A stretch of DNA of 10,219 bases from positions 1 to 10,219 of the forward strand of contig CALGEM010000151.1 of the NCBI GenBank assembly GCA_937881505.1. The letters run 5' to 3'. The first letter of the stretch is position 1. Each line of letters begins with the position of its first letter. Below the pieces are notes generated by a model. It saw nothing but the letters and a program-made list of their open reading frames with translations, did not search any database and was not told the DNA's origin. Origin of the DNA: an uncultured euryarchaeote. Its GTDB lineage: Archaea; Thermoplasmatota; Poseidoniia; Poseidoniales; Poseidoniaceae. Of this stretch, positions 1 through 6,628 are shown one piece after another. Position numbers and translations under genes: made by a program.

Positions 1-1208
1 GTCTTCTCAATGAAGTGCGTGGCGTCATCTTCGGACATGCCACCGTGGTCGATGGCGATTTGAATCAAGGCGCGGTGAACGTCTTTGGCCATGTATTGCT
101 TGTCGCCGCAGATGTAGAAGTACGCACCGCGCTCAAACCATTCCCACACCTCTGCACCGTGCTCCTTGAGTCGGTGTTGAACGTAGATTTTCTCTTCTTG
201 GTCTCGGGACCACGCGGTGGTGAAGCGCCAAAGGTGGCCTTCGTCAATCCATCCTTCAATTTCGTCCTTGTAATAGAACTCGGTTTTCTCGGATTGGTCG
301 CCAAAGAACAACCAGTTCTTGCCTGAACCACCGTCGTGAACACGCTGTTCCATGAAGGCTCGGAACGGCGCAATACCCGTGCCCGGACCGACCATGATGA
401 TGTCCGTGTCCTTGTCTTCTGGGAGAATGAACGACTTCGTTGGCGACATGAACACACCGATGGGTGCCCCGGACGTGTCGATTTCATCCGCCATGAACTG
501 GGTGCACAACCCACCACGGGCACGTCCGTTGTATTCGAAGCGGACGATGCCGACGGTCAATTCCACGAAACCGGGGTGAGCATCGTGTGAAGACGCAATG
601 GAGTAGAGACGAGGCTTTAGGCGGTCGGCCAATTCAAGGAATTCTTCGGGGGTGTACTTGACTTCAAACTCACGCATGATGTCAACATAATCACGGGTCC
701 AAAGATAGTCTTCGATGGCCTTGGTGTCCACCGTGATGGCTTCAACTTGGGCAGCTGGGTCATCGGAGGGGACCGAAGGGCGAAGGGAAGGAGGTGTTTG
801 CTCATCGTCTGAAGCCGACCACGAGGTCTCGTTGCGGGTTCTTGAGACGATGCTCATCGAGATGCTCATGCCGCTGGAGACCACTTTTTCAGCGAGGGAT
901 TGAACGAATTTTTTGTTCGCCATGTGGACCTCAAAATCCCTCTTCAGGGCATCGTAGAGGGAGCGCTCGCCGTTGTGCGTGGTAACGGTGGCGTCCCTGT
1001 CCCAGCCTTGGACTTCAAGAAGTTCCTCAACGATGTGAGGGGGGTTTTCTGCGAGAACGCCGAGGGCATCCCCGACTTTGTAATCCATGCCGGAATCACC
1101 CAGAGCGAACACGATGTGCCGGGTCTCCTTACGGGAGCCCTCGCCGTTGAGAATGTAGTTCTCTGTGATTTGTGTCATGTAGGGGTTTTTTGCGGACCAG
1201 TCAGCCAT
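1..1208 (-). CDS. CysJ-like sulfite reductase flavoprotein / diflavin-type FAD-NADPH reductase lacking the flavodoxin domain (C-terminus cut by window edge)
   Basis: Reading the minus strand from ATG at 1208 gives 402 uninterrupted codons to the window edge. The protein has the FAD- and NADPH-binding architecture of the CysJ / cytochrome P450 reductase family: an N-terminal beta-barrel start, a helical connecting region (about residues 80-195), the FAD motif RLYSIASS near residue 200, a second FAD contact GGLCTQF near 232, the NADPH loop GPGTGIAPFR near 274, FFGDQ near 300, and YICGD near 365. In the family these domains pass electrons from NADPH via FAD to an FMN protein or a reductase partner, classically sulfite reductase. 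The FMN-binding flavodoxin domain found at the N-terminus of full-length CysJ is absent, so the FMN carrier must be separate or missing. Only about ten C-terminal residues seem lost. The start is supported by GGTGAGGAG directly upstream. It is divergent from the metallo-hydrolase gene. The physiological partner is not visible, so sulfite reductase is one option among flavin electron-transfer roles. Confidence 0.85.
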   Translation of the reverse strand, partial: MADWSAKNPYMTQITENYILNGEGSRKETRHIVFALGDSGMDYKVGDALGVLAENPPHIVEELLEVQGWDRDATVTTHNGERSLYDALKRDFEVHMANKKFVQSLAEKVVSSGMSISMSIVSRTRNETSWSASDDEQTPPSLRPSVPSDDPAAQVEAITVDTKAIEDYLWTRDYVDIMREFEVKYTPEEFLELADRLKPRLYSIASSHDAHPGFVELTVGIVRFEYNGRARGGLCTQFMADEIDTSGAPIGVFMSPTKSFILPEDKDTDIIMVGPGTGIAPFRAFMEQRVHDGGSGKNWLFFGDQSEKTEFYYKDEIEGWIDEGHLWRFTTAWSRDQEEKIYVQHRLKEHGAEVWEWFERGAYFYICGDKQYMAKDVHRALIQIAIDHGGMSEDDATHFIEK

Positions 1209-1338
1209 CTCCTCACCTCGTCCCACGGGGGATGATTTTCGCACTCAAGGTCGCTATATCATGGTTGGTGTTGCTTCACATCCCTGCACCAACGGCAGCA
1301 ACCGATGAGAAGAAGAAGCACCGTGCGGTCCCCACAGC
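1209..1338. promoter_or_regulatory. Divergent promoter region between the CysJ-like gene and the RNase Z-like gene
   Basis: This 130-bp gap separates two divergently transcribed genes. A TATA-like core, GCTATATC, lies at 1253-1260 and reads GATATAGC on the other strand, so it could serve either gene. For the minus gene a purine-rich Shine-Dalgarno (GAGGTGAGG on that strand, 1211-1219) precedes the ATG at 1208. No comparable Shine-Dalgarno precedes the plus gene at 1339, only GAGAAGAAGAAG around 1307-1318. The promoter assignment is inference from sequence resemblance only. Confidence 0.4.
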
Positions 1339-2121
1339 ATGGCCCACCGCATCGAGATGTTGGGAACGGGCAACGCCTTCCTCCCGCACGGGCGGCACCA
1401 TTCCTTTGCGCTCTTTGACGGGCACAACATCATTGACGCACCCCCCACGGCTCTGGCCGGGCTTCGCCGTGCCGGGCACGATGTTGCTGGTCTGCGGACG
1501 GTGTTCATCACCCACGTTCACGGCGACCATGTCTTTGGATTCCCTTTCCTCCTGCTTGAACGCAAGTACATCTCGGACCGAGAGGGGCAACAACCCTTGA
1601 CCGTGGTCGGTACGCCGTTCGTGAAAGAACGGTTAACCCACCTCTGCCAGCTGGCCTTTCCCGGTTCGCTTGACAGCATGCTCGAGCACATCACCTGGGT
1701 GATGGACGATGAGGGACAACTGGATGACGGATGGCGCTGGGAGCGGTTTGAAGTTCACCACGAAGATGCTGTGGAACCCCATGGCTATCGGTTTGAACAC
1801 GAGAGCGGTGCATCCTTTGTGCACAGCGGGGATTCCGGTCCTTGCGAGACCCTCTACGAAGCGATTGAACGCTCCCACCTCGCGGTCTTGGAAATGGGGT
1901 TCCCCGATTGGGTGCCATCAACCCACCACCACAAACCCATGGACATCGCAGCCCTTGCCGAGCGCTGCACAACGCCCTTGGGCATCACCCACACCTACAT
2001 CGATGACGAGAGCCCGTTCCCAAAACTCCTCGAAGACACCGAGCCGGTGTTTCCCTCGCATGTGGTTCAACTCCATGACGGTGACCTCATTCAATGGAAC
2101 GGGGAATCATGGGATTTCTGA
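1339..2121 (+). CDS. Metallo-beta-lactamase-fold hydrolase, RNase Z-like
   Basis: The 260-residue product begins with the RNase Z-like strand LGTGNAF (residues 8-14) and carries the zinc motif THVHGDH (H59, H61, D63, H64). Further candidate metal ligands follow: H139/H140 in FEVHHED, HSGDSG with D165, and H218 in GITHTYID. The segment STHHHKPMDIAALAERC (about 194-210) matches the His plus downstream helix pattern of RNase Z and arylsulfatase-like members. The family hydrolyses phosphodiesters (tRNA 3' trailer cleavage by RNase Z) or sulfate and other esters. The long flexible exosite arm typical of tRNase Z is not evident and the protein is shorter than the usual 300 or so residues, so tRNA processing is not established. 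ATG 1339 is the only reasonable start because an in-frame stop lies at 1306. It is likely cytosolic, as no signal peptide is seen. Confidence 0.8.
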   Translation: MAHRIEMLGTGNAFLPHGRHHSFALFDGHNIIDAPPTALAGLRRAGHDVAGLRTVFITHVHGDHVFGFPFLLLERKYISDREGQQPLTVVGTPFVKERLTHLCQLAFPGSLDSMLEHITWVMDDEGQLDDGWRWERFEVHHEDAVEPHGYRFEHESGASFVHSGDSGPCETLYEAIERSHLAVLEMGFPDWVPSTHHHKPMDIAALAERCTTPLGITHTYIDDESPFPKLLEDTEPVFPSHVVQLHDGDLIQWNGESWDF

Positions 2122-2140
2122 GTCCTGCACACGGATGAAT

Positions 2141-2173
2141 TTCTTTTTGGAAGGTGTTCATTTTTCATTTTCA
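2141..2173 (+). terminator. Candidate T-tract transcription terminator after the RNase Z-like gene
   Basis: Two T5 runs (2144-2148 and 2161-2165) plus TTTT within CATTTTCAGG lie 20-50 nt after the stop at 2121. Archaeal RNA polymerase commonly terminates at such oligo-T tracts without a strong hairpin. The call rests on base composition and position alone. Confidence 0.4.
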
Positions 2174-2340
2174 GGCCTACCTTTATATCCGAAAGTGAGG
2201 CGTCCACTTTTTCCAAAATCAAGCCCTTCCATTTCTTCCCGTGGACAGGCATATAAGGGGGACTCGGACTCAGTGGCAACATGGCGTTGAGTCGGCAAAT
2301 GACTCCCTCGTCTTTGGTATAAATAAGGAGGTGAATTCAC
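2174..2340. promoter_or_regulatory. orc1/cdc6 upstream control region, candidate replication origin elements
   Basis: The non-coding stretch before orc1 carries three same-orientation sequences loosely resembling archaeal mini-ORB elements (family core TTCCAGTGGAAAC): TTCCCGTGGACA (2236-2247, followed by a G5 run at 2257-2261), CTCAGTGGCAAC (2269-2280) and TTCACGTGGAAACC (2336-2349, overlapping the orc1 start). Other items are GTCCAC (2202-2207) inverted to GTGGAC (2241-2246), TATA-like words at 2181-2189 and 2250-2256, and four GACTC/GAGTC words between 2261 and 2305. Many archaeal origins lie next to orc1/cdc6 and are bound by its product. The matches are degenerate, so origin function is only a hypothesis. 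Confidence 0.35.
2318..2334 (+). promoter_or_regulatory. TATA box abutting a strong Shine-Dalgarno before orc1/cdc6
   Basis: TATAAATA (2318-2325) is immediately followed by AAGGAGGTGA (2325-2334), a near-perfect Shine-Dalgarno 6 nt before the GTG at 2341. The Shine-Dalgarno and its spacing are strong support for that start codon. The TATA word would place a transcript start about 25 bp downstream, at or inside the coding start, which would remove the Shine-Dalgarno. Either the word is not the working TATA box or two transcript forms exist. Confidence 0.6.
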
Positions 2341-3582
2341 GTGGAAACCAACATCTTTGACAAGTTTGTTTCCCAGAAAACCCTCTTCAAAAACAAAGAA
2401 CACCTTCGCCATAATTTCAGGCCCCAGCGCCTCCCCCACCGAGAAGAGGAAATTGAGAAGATTTCCTACAACCTCTGGGAGGCCCTCAAAGGCCACATCC
2501 CAAGTAACATGACCCTCTACGGGGTTACCGGCGCTGGAAAAACAGCAGTCACCGATTACGTCTGCCATCATCTTCGTGCCAAAGGCGAAACCATGGGCCG
2601 TCAGGTTGAGTCCATCATGGTAAATTGCCGACAAATCGACACGCAGTACAGGGTGTTGAGCCACATTGGAAACTCGCTCTTGGAGGATTTTGAACAGGAT
2701 GAGATCCCGTTCACCGGATGGCCCACCGACCGCGTGTTCAACGAACTCATCCGACGCATGGACCGACGCGGTGGCGTCTTTGTCATCGTCCTCGACGAGA
2801 TTGACCACCTCGTTCGCAAAGCCGGTGATGACCTGCTTTACAACTTGACCAACATGAATTCCTCGCTCAAGACCGCCCGAGCCTGTGTCATCGGCATCTC
2901 CAACGATCTCAAATTCACCGATTTCCTTGACCCACGCGTTCGCTCTCGACTCGGTCAACTGGATGTGCTGTTCCGTCCCTACGATGCTGAGCAACTCCAA
3001 GACATTCTTCGCCAACGCGCCCAAGAGGGACTTGATGCTGAAGCCATCGGGCCAGGCGTCATCGAACTCTGCGCTGCGCTTGCCGCTCAGGAACACGGCG
3101 ATGCACGATGTGCACTTGACCTGCTTCGCATCTCAGCGGAAAAGGCTGAACAAGCCGGTGATGATGCGGTGAACCAAAACCATGTCCGCATCGCCCAAAG
3201 CCAAATCGAATCCGACCAGATGACGCCGGTCATCGCCACCCTCCCAAGCCAGCAAAAACTCGTTTTGGCCTCCATTTTGCTCAACGAGCAAAACGGTCTT
3301 CGCAACGTCCAAACCGGCCAAGTCTACGACATCTACCGCCAAGCTTGCCAGCACATCCGCCAAAATCCACTGACGCAACGCCGGATTTCAGGCCTTATCT
3401 CCAACCTTGATATGCTCGGTTTGGTCACGGCACGAACCGTCAGTAAGGGTCGCTACGGACGGTCCAAAGAGATCAACTCCTGCATTCCGGCCAACGTTGA
3501 CGTGAGAACCATCATGTCAACCGCCGAGGAAGAAATGCACGTGGTTTTCAACGCCAATTATCACCACCAAACTTCGCTGTGA
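2341..3582 (+). CDS. cdc6: Orc1/Cdc6 replication initiator (AAA+ ATPase with C-terminal winged helix)
   Basis: The 413-residue protein has the length and order of motifs of archaeal Orc1/Cdc6. RPQRLPHREEEI (27-38) is the family signature before the ATPase core. Walker A is GVTGAGKT (61-68), Walker B is VLDEID (150-155), sensor 1 is GISND (185-189), DPRVRSRL (197-204) holds candidate arginine-finger residues, and GDARCALDLLR (253-263) is the sensor 2 helix. Residues about 300-380 form the winged-helix DNA-binding domain, with a basic wing around SKGRYGRSKE. In the family the ATP-bound protein binds origin recognition boxes and loads the MCM helicase. The GTG start is fixed by a Shine-Dalgarno 6 nt upstream. 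The stop overlaps an in-frame GTG of the next ORF. All catalytic motifs are intact. The upstream region could be the origin it binds and could also autoregulate this gene. Confidence 0.95.
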   Translation: METNIFDKFVSQKTLFKNKEHLRHNFRPQRLPHREEEIEKISYNLWEALKGHIPSNMTLYGVTGAGKTAVTDYVCHHLRAKGETMGRQVESIMVNCRQIDTQYRVLSHIGNSLLEDFEQDEIPFTGWPTDRVFNELIRRMDRRGGVFVIVLDEIDHLVRKAGDDLLYNLTNMNSSLKTARACVIGISNDLKFTDFLDPRVRSRLGQLDVLFRPYDAEQLQDILRQRAQEGLDAEAIGPGVIELCAALAAQEHGDARCALDLLRISAEKAEQAGDDAVNQNHVRIAQSQIESDQMTPVIATLPSQQKLVLASILLNEQNGLRNVQTGQVYDIYRQACQHIRQNPLTQRRISGLISNLDMLGLVTARTVSKGRYGRSKEINSCIPANVDVRTIMSTAEEEMHVVFNANYHHQTSL

Positions 3583-3620
3583 AGAACCAGTCAACACGAC
3601 GGGTTGCTCTGTTCGGTGTG

Positions 3621-3628
3621 CTTAAATG
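3621..3628 (+). promoter_or_regulatory. TATA-like element positioned for a leaderless transcript of the membrane-protein gene
   Basis: CTTAAATG is centred about 27 bp before ATG 3651, the spacing expected between an archaeal TATA box and the transcription start. No good Shine-Dalgarno precedes that ATG (only GGCGAGAG). This favours a leaderless mRNA starting at or near 3651. It is inferred from spacing alone. Confidence 0.35.
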
Positions 3629-3650
3629 CAGTACGCCAGTCGGCGAGAGC

Positions 3651-4199
3651 ATGAGCGACGATGGAACCGGCCAAGCCGTTGACGGCAAAGTGCCCGTTTA
3701 TGCTTCTGCCTTGGTCTTCCTCGGCGTCTGGGGTTTGGTCCTTGCTGCCCTGAACATGTTCAGCATGGCCCATCCAACTTACCATGTCTCGTGGGGCGGT
3801 TTGTTGACCTTTGAGGCCACCAATGCTGCCTTTGGCGACGCAAAGGATGGGTTCCACTTTGAAGTGCTCGGCGACACCATCTTCATCGCTGGCTGCATCG
3901 GCCTCATCGCCCTTGGTGGCCGAATCGTGAACGAGCGCCACTCCGTTGCCGACTGGGCCAAGGGATTGCTCATCAACGACACGTGGCCTGCTCTCAACGA
4001 CCCAAGCCTCGGTGGTGGCCAACGCACCATGGCCGCTTGGTGCCTCTTGCTCGGCCTTGCTTTCTATCTCTACTTTGGTATCGCCCACCGAGGTTGGATT
4101 GATGTCGGCGTCTATTCAGTCACCATCGCCCTCATGGCCGCTGGATTCGCTTTGAACCACGCCAGCCGAGTGCCGCCTGGTGATGAGAACATCGACTGA
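3651..4199 (+). CDS. Conserved-type hypothetical four-helix membrane protein
   Basis: I do not recognise the family. Starting at ATG 3651 the product is 182 residues and begins with a short polar segment (MSDDGTGQAVDGKVP) before four hydrophobic stretches: YASALVFLGVWGLVLAAL, DTIFIAGCIGLIALGG, AAWCLLLGLAFYLYFG and VYSVTIALMAAGFAL. Two soluble loops separate them, one after helix 1 (roughly HPTYHVSWGG to DGFHFEVLG) and one after helix 2 (NERHSVADWAKG to SLGGGQRT). The frame is open upstream to a GTG at 3579 that overlaps the orc1 stop, which would add 24 residues (MKNQSTRRVALFGVLKC...). I prefer 3651 because the added residues precede a TATA-like element at leaderless spacing and resemble non-coding extension. 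It ends only 10 bp from the convergent glycosyltransferase stop. It is probably an integral membrane protein of unknown role. Confidence 0.7.
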   Translation: MSDDGTGQAVDGKVPVYASALVFLGVWGLVLAALNMFSMAHPTYHVSWGGLLTFEATNAAFGDAKDGFHFEVLGDTIFIAGCIGLIALGGRIVNERHSVADWAKGLLINDTWPALNDPSLGGGQRTMAAWCLLLGLAFYLYFGIAHRGWIDVGVYSVTIALMAAGFALNHASRVPPGDENID

Positions 4200-4209
4200 A
4201 GCATTACCG

Positions 4210-5319
4210 TCAACGCTTGTGGCCGTTCCGCCCGAGCAAGGCATCGACACAACCCAGCAACAATCCCTGCCAGAGCGCGACGCTCCACCGGAACGTCAGC
4301 CAGCGAACGCCAAACATGGCGATGAGTTTGTTATGCGGGGTTGAACGCATGACTTCACGGTTCACGACCCCGAGACGTCCACGCCAGAGAAACACCTCGT
4401 GAACCACGAGCAAACTCAATGACACAAGGAGCACCTTTCCTTCCCACGGGTCAAAAGGAGAACCGTCAACGGAAACGCTGCCTGATAACAAACCCCAAGC
4501 GAACGGGACACCCGAGATGAGTATCCCAAGCCAAAGAGGAAAGAGACAAAGCACCATCGTGGAACTTCCAAGGAAATCAAAACCCGGCCCTTGCCGTCGT
4601 CGTTTTGGATGGTGGCGAACAATGCGCAGGTGCGCCCGAGCGTCGCGCTTCCGTTTGGCCAAAAAATGGGCTGCGCCCGTTTCTGGTACGTGTTTGACCA
4701 GGGCATCCCGAGCATAGACGATGGTGCCGCCTGCTTGGATGAGTCGGAGACTGACTTCCATGTCCTCAGCGTGGTACCAACTCGGGTCAAATCCACCCAC
4801 TTCCATCAACGCCTCGCGATGAAACATGGAACATGGACCGTTGGCCAAACTGGTTCGTCGGGGTCGAGCACGGTACTTGGCTGCGATTTCCACCGAGCGA
4901 AGACGGCTCACCAAATCGTTGGCCTGCTCGAAAACGGTTCGTCCGGTGACAGCCACAACCCGCTCTTCTTCAGAAAGCGGCTCAATGTTGGCCACCATGT
5001 TGGCCACCCAATCCTGTTCGGGGCGCACATCAATATCCGTGATGGCGACCCATTCACCGGAGGCATGCTCAACCGCCCACTGACGGCCTGCCGACAGACC
5101 AAGTGGGGGCTGATGATGCACGGTCAGCGGAACACCTCGTTCGCCTTTGGGGTCGTGATAGGGTGTAAGAATCGCCTCTGCTCCGTCGTCTGAACCGTCG
5201 TTGACGACAAGAATTTCGATGTTGGGGTAGGTTTGGTTGAGAAGGGCCTCCAAACATCCCTCAATCCAATGAGCACCGTTGCGCACACATACGGAAACGG
5301 AGACCTTGGGCCCCGCCAC
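4210..5319 (-). CDS. Family 2 glycosyltransferase with C-terminal membrane segments
   Basis: The 369-residue product opens with a GT-A nucleotide-sugar binding fold: VSVSVCVRNGAHWIEGCLEALLNQTY, ILVVNDGSDDG (37-46), GLSAGRQWAVEHASGEWVAITDID with the metal-binding DxD-type motif DID at 95-97, and the acceptor/catalytic segment GGFDPSWYHAEDMEVSLRL with ED at 185-186. Two or three hydrophobic segments follow (about 253-280, 295-310 and 335-360), so the catalytic domain is likely held at the cytosolic face of the membrane. Family members transfer sugars from nucleotide sugars to lipid carriers, glycans or protein-linked oligosaccharides; the donor and acceptor cannot be read from sequence. The GTG start at 5319 directly follows the TGA of the CoA fusion gene (TGAGTG), with GAGGTGG inside the end of that gene as Shine-Dalgarno, so the two are very likely co-transcribed and translationally coupled. 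Confidence 0.85.
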   Translation of the reverse strand: MAGPKVSVSVCVRNGAHWIEGCLEALLNQTYPNIEILVVNDGSDDGAEAILTPYHDPKGERGVPLTVHHQPPLGLSAGRQWAVEHASGEWVAITDIDVRPEQDWVANMVANIEPLSEEERVVAVTGRTVFEQANDLVSRLRSVEIAAKYRARPRRTSLANGPCSMFHREALMEVGGFDPSWYHAEDMEVSLRLIQAGGTIVYARDALVKHVPETGAAHFLAKRKRDARAHLRIVRHHPKRRRQGPGFDFLGSSTMVLCLFPLWLGILISGVPFAWGLLSGSVSVDGSPFDPWEGKVLLVSLSLLVVHEVFLWRGRLGVVNREVMRSTPHNKLIAMFGVRWLTFRWSVALWQGLLLGCVDALLGRNGHKR

Positions 5320-6339
5320 TCAAACCACCTCGAACAATTCCAGGAGACGACGACAACGTGCTTTCGTTTCGAGGCTGCTCGGTTGAGCCACCACACCAAC
5401 GCCGGGCTGGCCGTAAAACACAACCGCATGGAGCGGAACATGAAGATGAATGTACAGCGGCGCCAAATCCTCCTCGCCGTCGACCACCACCACGGTGGGC
5501 TCCTCAAGTTGAGCAGCCTGGGCGATGACCTCCTTGAGTTCAGGCGTCAGCACACCCGCCGGATTGGAAGCTTCAAGCACGTGGGTAAAGGCTGAACAAT
5601 CCACCTGCTCTTCTGCTGCTAAGGCTGTGCGTTTGGTTTGCCCGTCAATAAATCCCAAGTCTGGGACGATGTCTAGAGCCAGGAGCGTCGAGACCGTGAC
5701 ATCACCAACAGCGATGAGGATGGTTTGGGAGGTGTCAATGTCTTCCAGTGCCGCCAACATGGCCACTTCTGGAGCGGTTTCAGGACCCTCGTACAGCACC
5801 CCCATGGGCGTTTTCAATTCGGGTTCTGCCCGTGAATGCATGCGCAAGACGTGGCCCTCCCATGCAGGAGAAAACCATGGATGACCCTCCACATCGACCA
5901 AGCCGTTGCGGATACGGGATGAACTGATGATGTCGCCTCCAATATCGGTTAAGTGAGCCACCTCAATGATGTGCAATGGAGCAAGGCCGTTTCCAACACG
6001 CCGTTCGTTGATGCGTTCACATTCGGGCTTGGTTTCTGGTGTGGCGACGATCGCATCGGCCTTTGGATGGGTGGGTGCTGGCCCGTGATGGTCGGTCAAT
6101 TCATGGACGGAAACCCGAGTTGGTGCATTTGAGGCGACCCAATTCAACACCTCATCGCGACGCGTTTCAAAGGATTGCATGTTGACCGATTTTTGGTCCG
6201 CCATGACGTCGTTGGTCAAGTGAACCTCCACGCGAGCGGCCGCCCGACAAGCGGCATCAAGGAGCAGACGATGGCCGGCATGAAGCCGGTCAAAGGTACC
6301 CCCGACCAAACAGAGTTGGAACCGAGGGGGTGCTCCCAT
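5320..6339 (-). CDS. Fused phosphopantetheine adenylyltransferase and GTP-dependent dephospho-CoA kinase (DUF359)
   Basis: The 339-residue protein has two parts. Residues 1 to about 155 are a nucleotidyltransferase of the archaeal/eukaryotic CoaD type: GGTFDRLHAGHR (13-24) holds the HxGH-class motif and ISSSRIR (138-144) the second nucleotide-binding signature. This domain would join ATP and 4'-phosphopantetheine to make dephospho-CoA. Residues about 175-335 match DUF359, a family shown in Thermococcus to be a GTP-dependent dephospho-CoA kinase; visible motifs are GDVTVSTLL (212-220), IDGQTKR (231-237), NPAG (259-262), VDGEEDL (286-292) and YGQPGVG (309-315). The protein therefore probably performs the last two steps of CoA synthesis in the cytosol. 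ATG 6339 is the only start, since an in-frame stop lies at 6370-6372. No Shine-Dalgarno is visible, so it may have a short leader. It is followed immediately by the glycosyltransferase gene. Confidence 0.9.
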   Translation of the reverse strand: MGAPPRFQLCLVGGTFDRLHAGHRLLLDAACRAAARVEVHLTNDVMADQKSVNMQSFETRRDEVLNWVASNAPTRVSVHELTDHHGPAPTHPKADAIVATPETKPECERINERRVGNGLAPLHIIEVAHLTDIGGDIISSSRIRNGLVDVEGHPWFSPAWEGHVLRMHSRAEPELKTPMGVLYEGPETAPEVAMLAALEDIDTSQTILIAVGDVTVSTLLALDIVPDLGFIDGQTKRTALAAEEQVDCSAFTHVLEASNPAGVLTPELKEVIAQAAQLEEPTVVVVDGEEDLAPLYIHLHVPLHAVVFYGQPGVGVVAQPSSLETKARCRRLLELFEVV

Positions 6340-6377
6340 GGGTGCTGGTTTGGTTTTCGGCCTTTGAGTTCATCGCC

Positions 6378-6394
6378 AAAAAGAGAGAGAAAAA
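6378..6394 (-). terminator. Candidate pyrimidine/T-tract terminator on the minus strand
   Basis: On the minus strand two T5 runs (6390-6394 and 6378-6382) flank an alternating CT tract. They lie just after the small Cys-rich ORF and its inverted repeat and about 40 bp before the CoA fusion start. This fits an oligo-T terminator separating the small unit from the CoA operon. Confidence 0.4.
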
Positions 6395-6400
6395 GACGCT

Positions 6401-6628
6401 TCAAAGAACTGTGCCCCGACACCTAACGGCCTTGTTCACTGTTTCCTCCGAGGCCTGACCCTCGGTGTCGGGGCGTTCTGTCCGGTAAGGTGGTTGTCTT
6501 GCGTTCATTCTTGCGTCGCACAAGGACCCATAACCCACCGATGGTTTACCGCATTTGCACCGGAAGTCACTCCCCGAAGGGTCGTCCCAGTCTTCGATTG
6601 CGGCCGTACACGTGGTGTCAGACGTCAT
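6401..6628 (-). CDS. Possible small Cys-rich (zinc-ribbon-like) protein
   Basis: A 75-codon frame from ATG 6628 (a GTG at 6640 would add four residues) fills most of the 360-bp gap between the large winged-helix gene and the CoA fusion. It reads acidic and polar at first (AAIEDWDDPSGSDF) and then RCKCGKPSVGYGSLCDARM, with cysteines spaced C-x-C-x10-C and a late further Cys. This resembles one half of a zinc ribbon, but a complete four-Cys site is not evident. The C-terminal third overlaps an 11-bp inverted repeat. No strong Shine-Dalgarno is visible (GAAACGAG only). I do not recognise the family. The CGKPxxGYGxxC pattern makes true coding plausible, while the structured DNA leaves open a non-coding RNA. 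Confidence 0.4.
   Translation of the reverse strand: MTSDTTCTAAIEDWDDPSGSDFRCKCGKPSVGYGSLCDARMNARQPPYRTERPDTEGQASEETVNKAVRCRGTVL
6413..6474. repeat. 11-bp perfect inverted repeat with a nested 5-bp stem
   Basis: GCCCCGACACC (6413-6423) is exactly inverted as GGTGTCGGGGC (6464-6474) with a 40-nt interval. Inside it GGCCT (6428-6432) pairs with AGGCC (6451-6455). The RNA from either strand could fold into an elongated hairpin with an internal bulge. On the minus strand it is followed at about 20 nt by T-tracts. It lies within the end of the small Cys-rich ORF. Confidence 0.7.

Noticed and set aside
2158..3096. 312-codon open frame on the minus strand opposite orc1/cdc6
   Set aside because: It lies wholly antisense to a gene with all AAA+ motifs intact, shows no recognisable domain, and is the kind of long antisense frame produced by codon bias.
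3579..3650. N-terminal extension of the membrane protein from the GTG overlapping the orc1 stop
   Set aside because: The added 24 residues precede the more natural MSDDG start, no Shine-Dalgarno supports the GTG, and a TATA-like element lies within the extension. It remains possible if the genes are coupled.
3591..4088. 165-codon minus-strand frame opposite the membrane protein
   Set aside because: It is antisense to a frame with four clear hydrophobic helices and has no recognisable domain or ribosome site.
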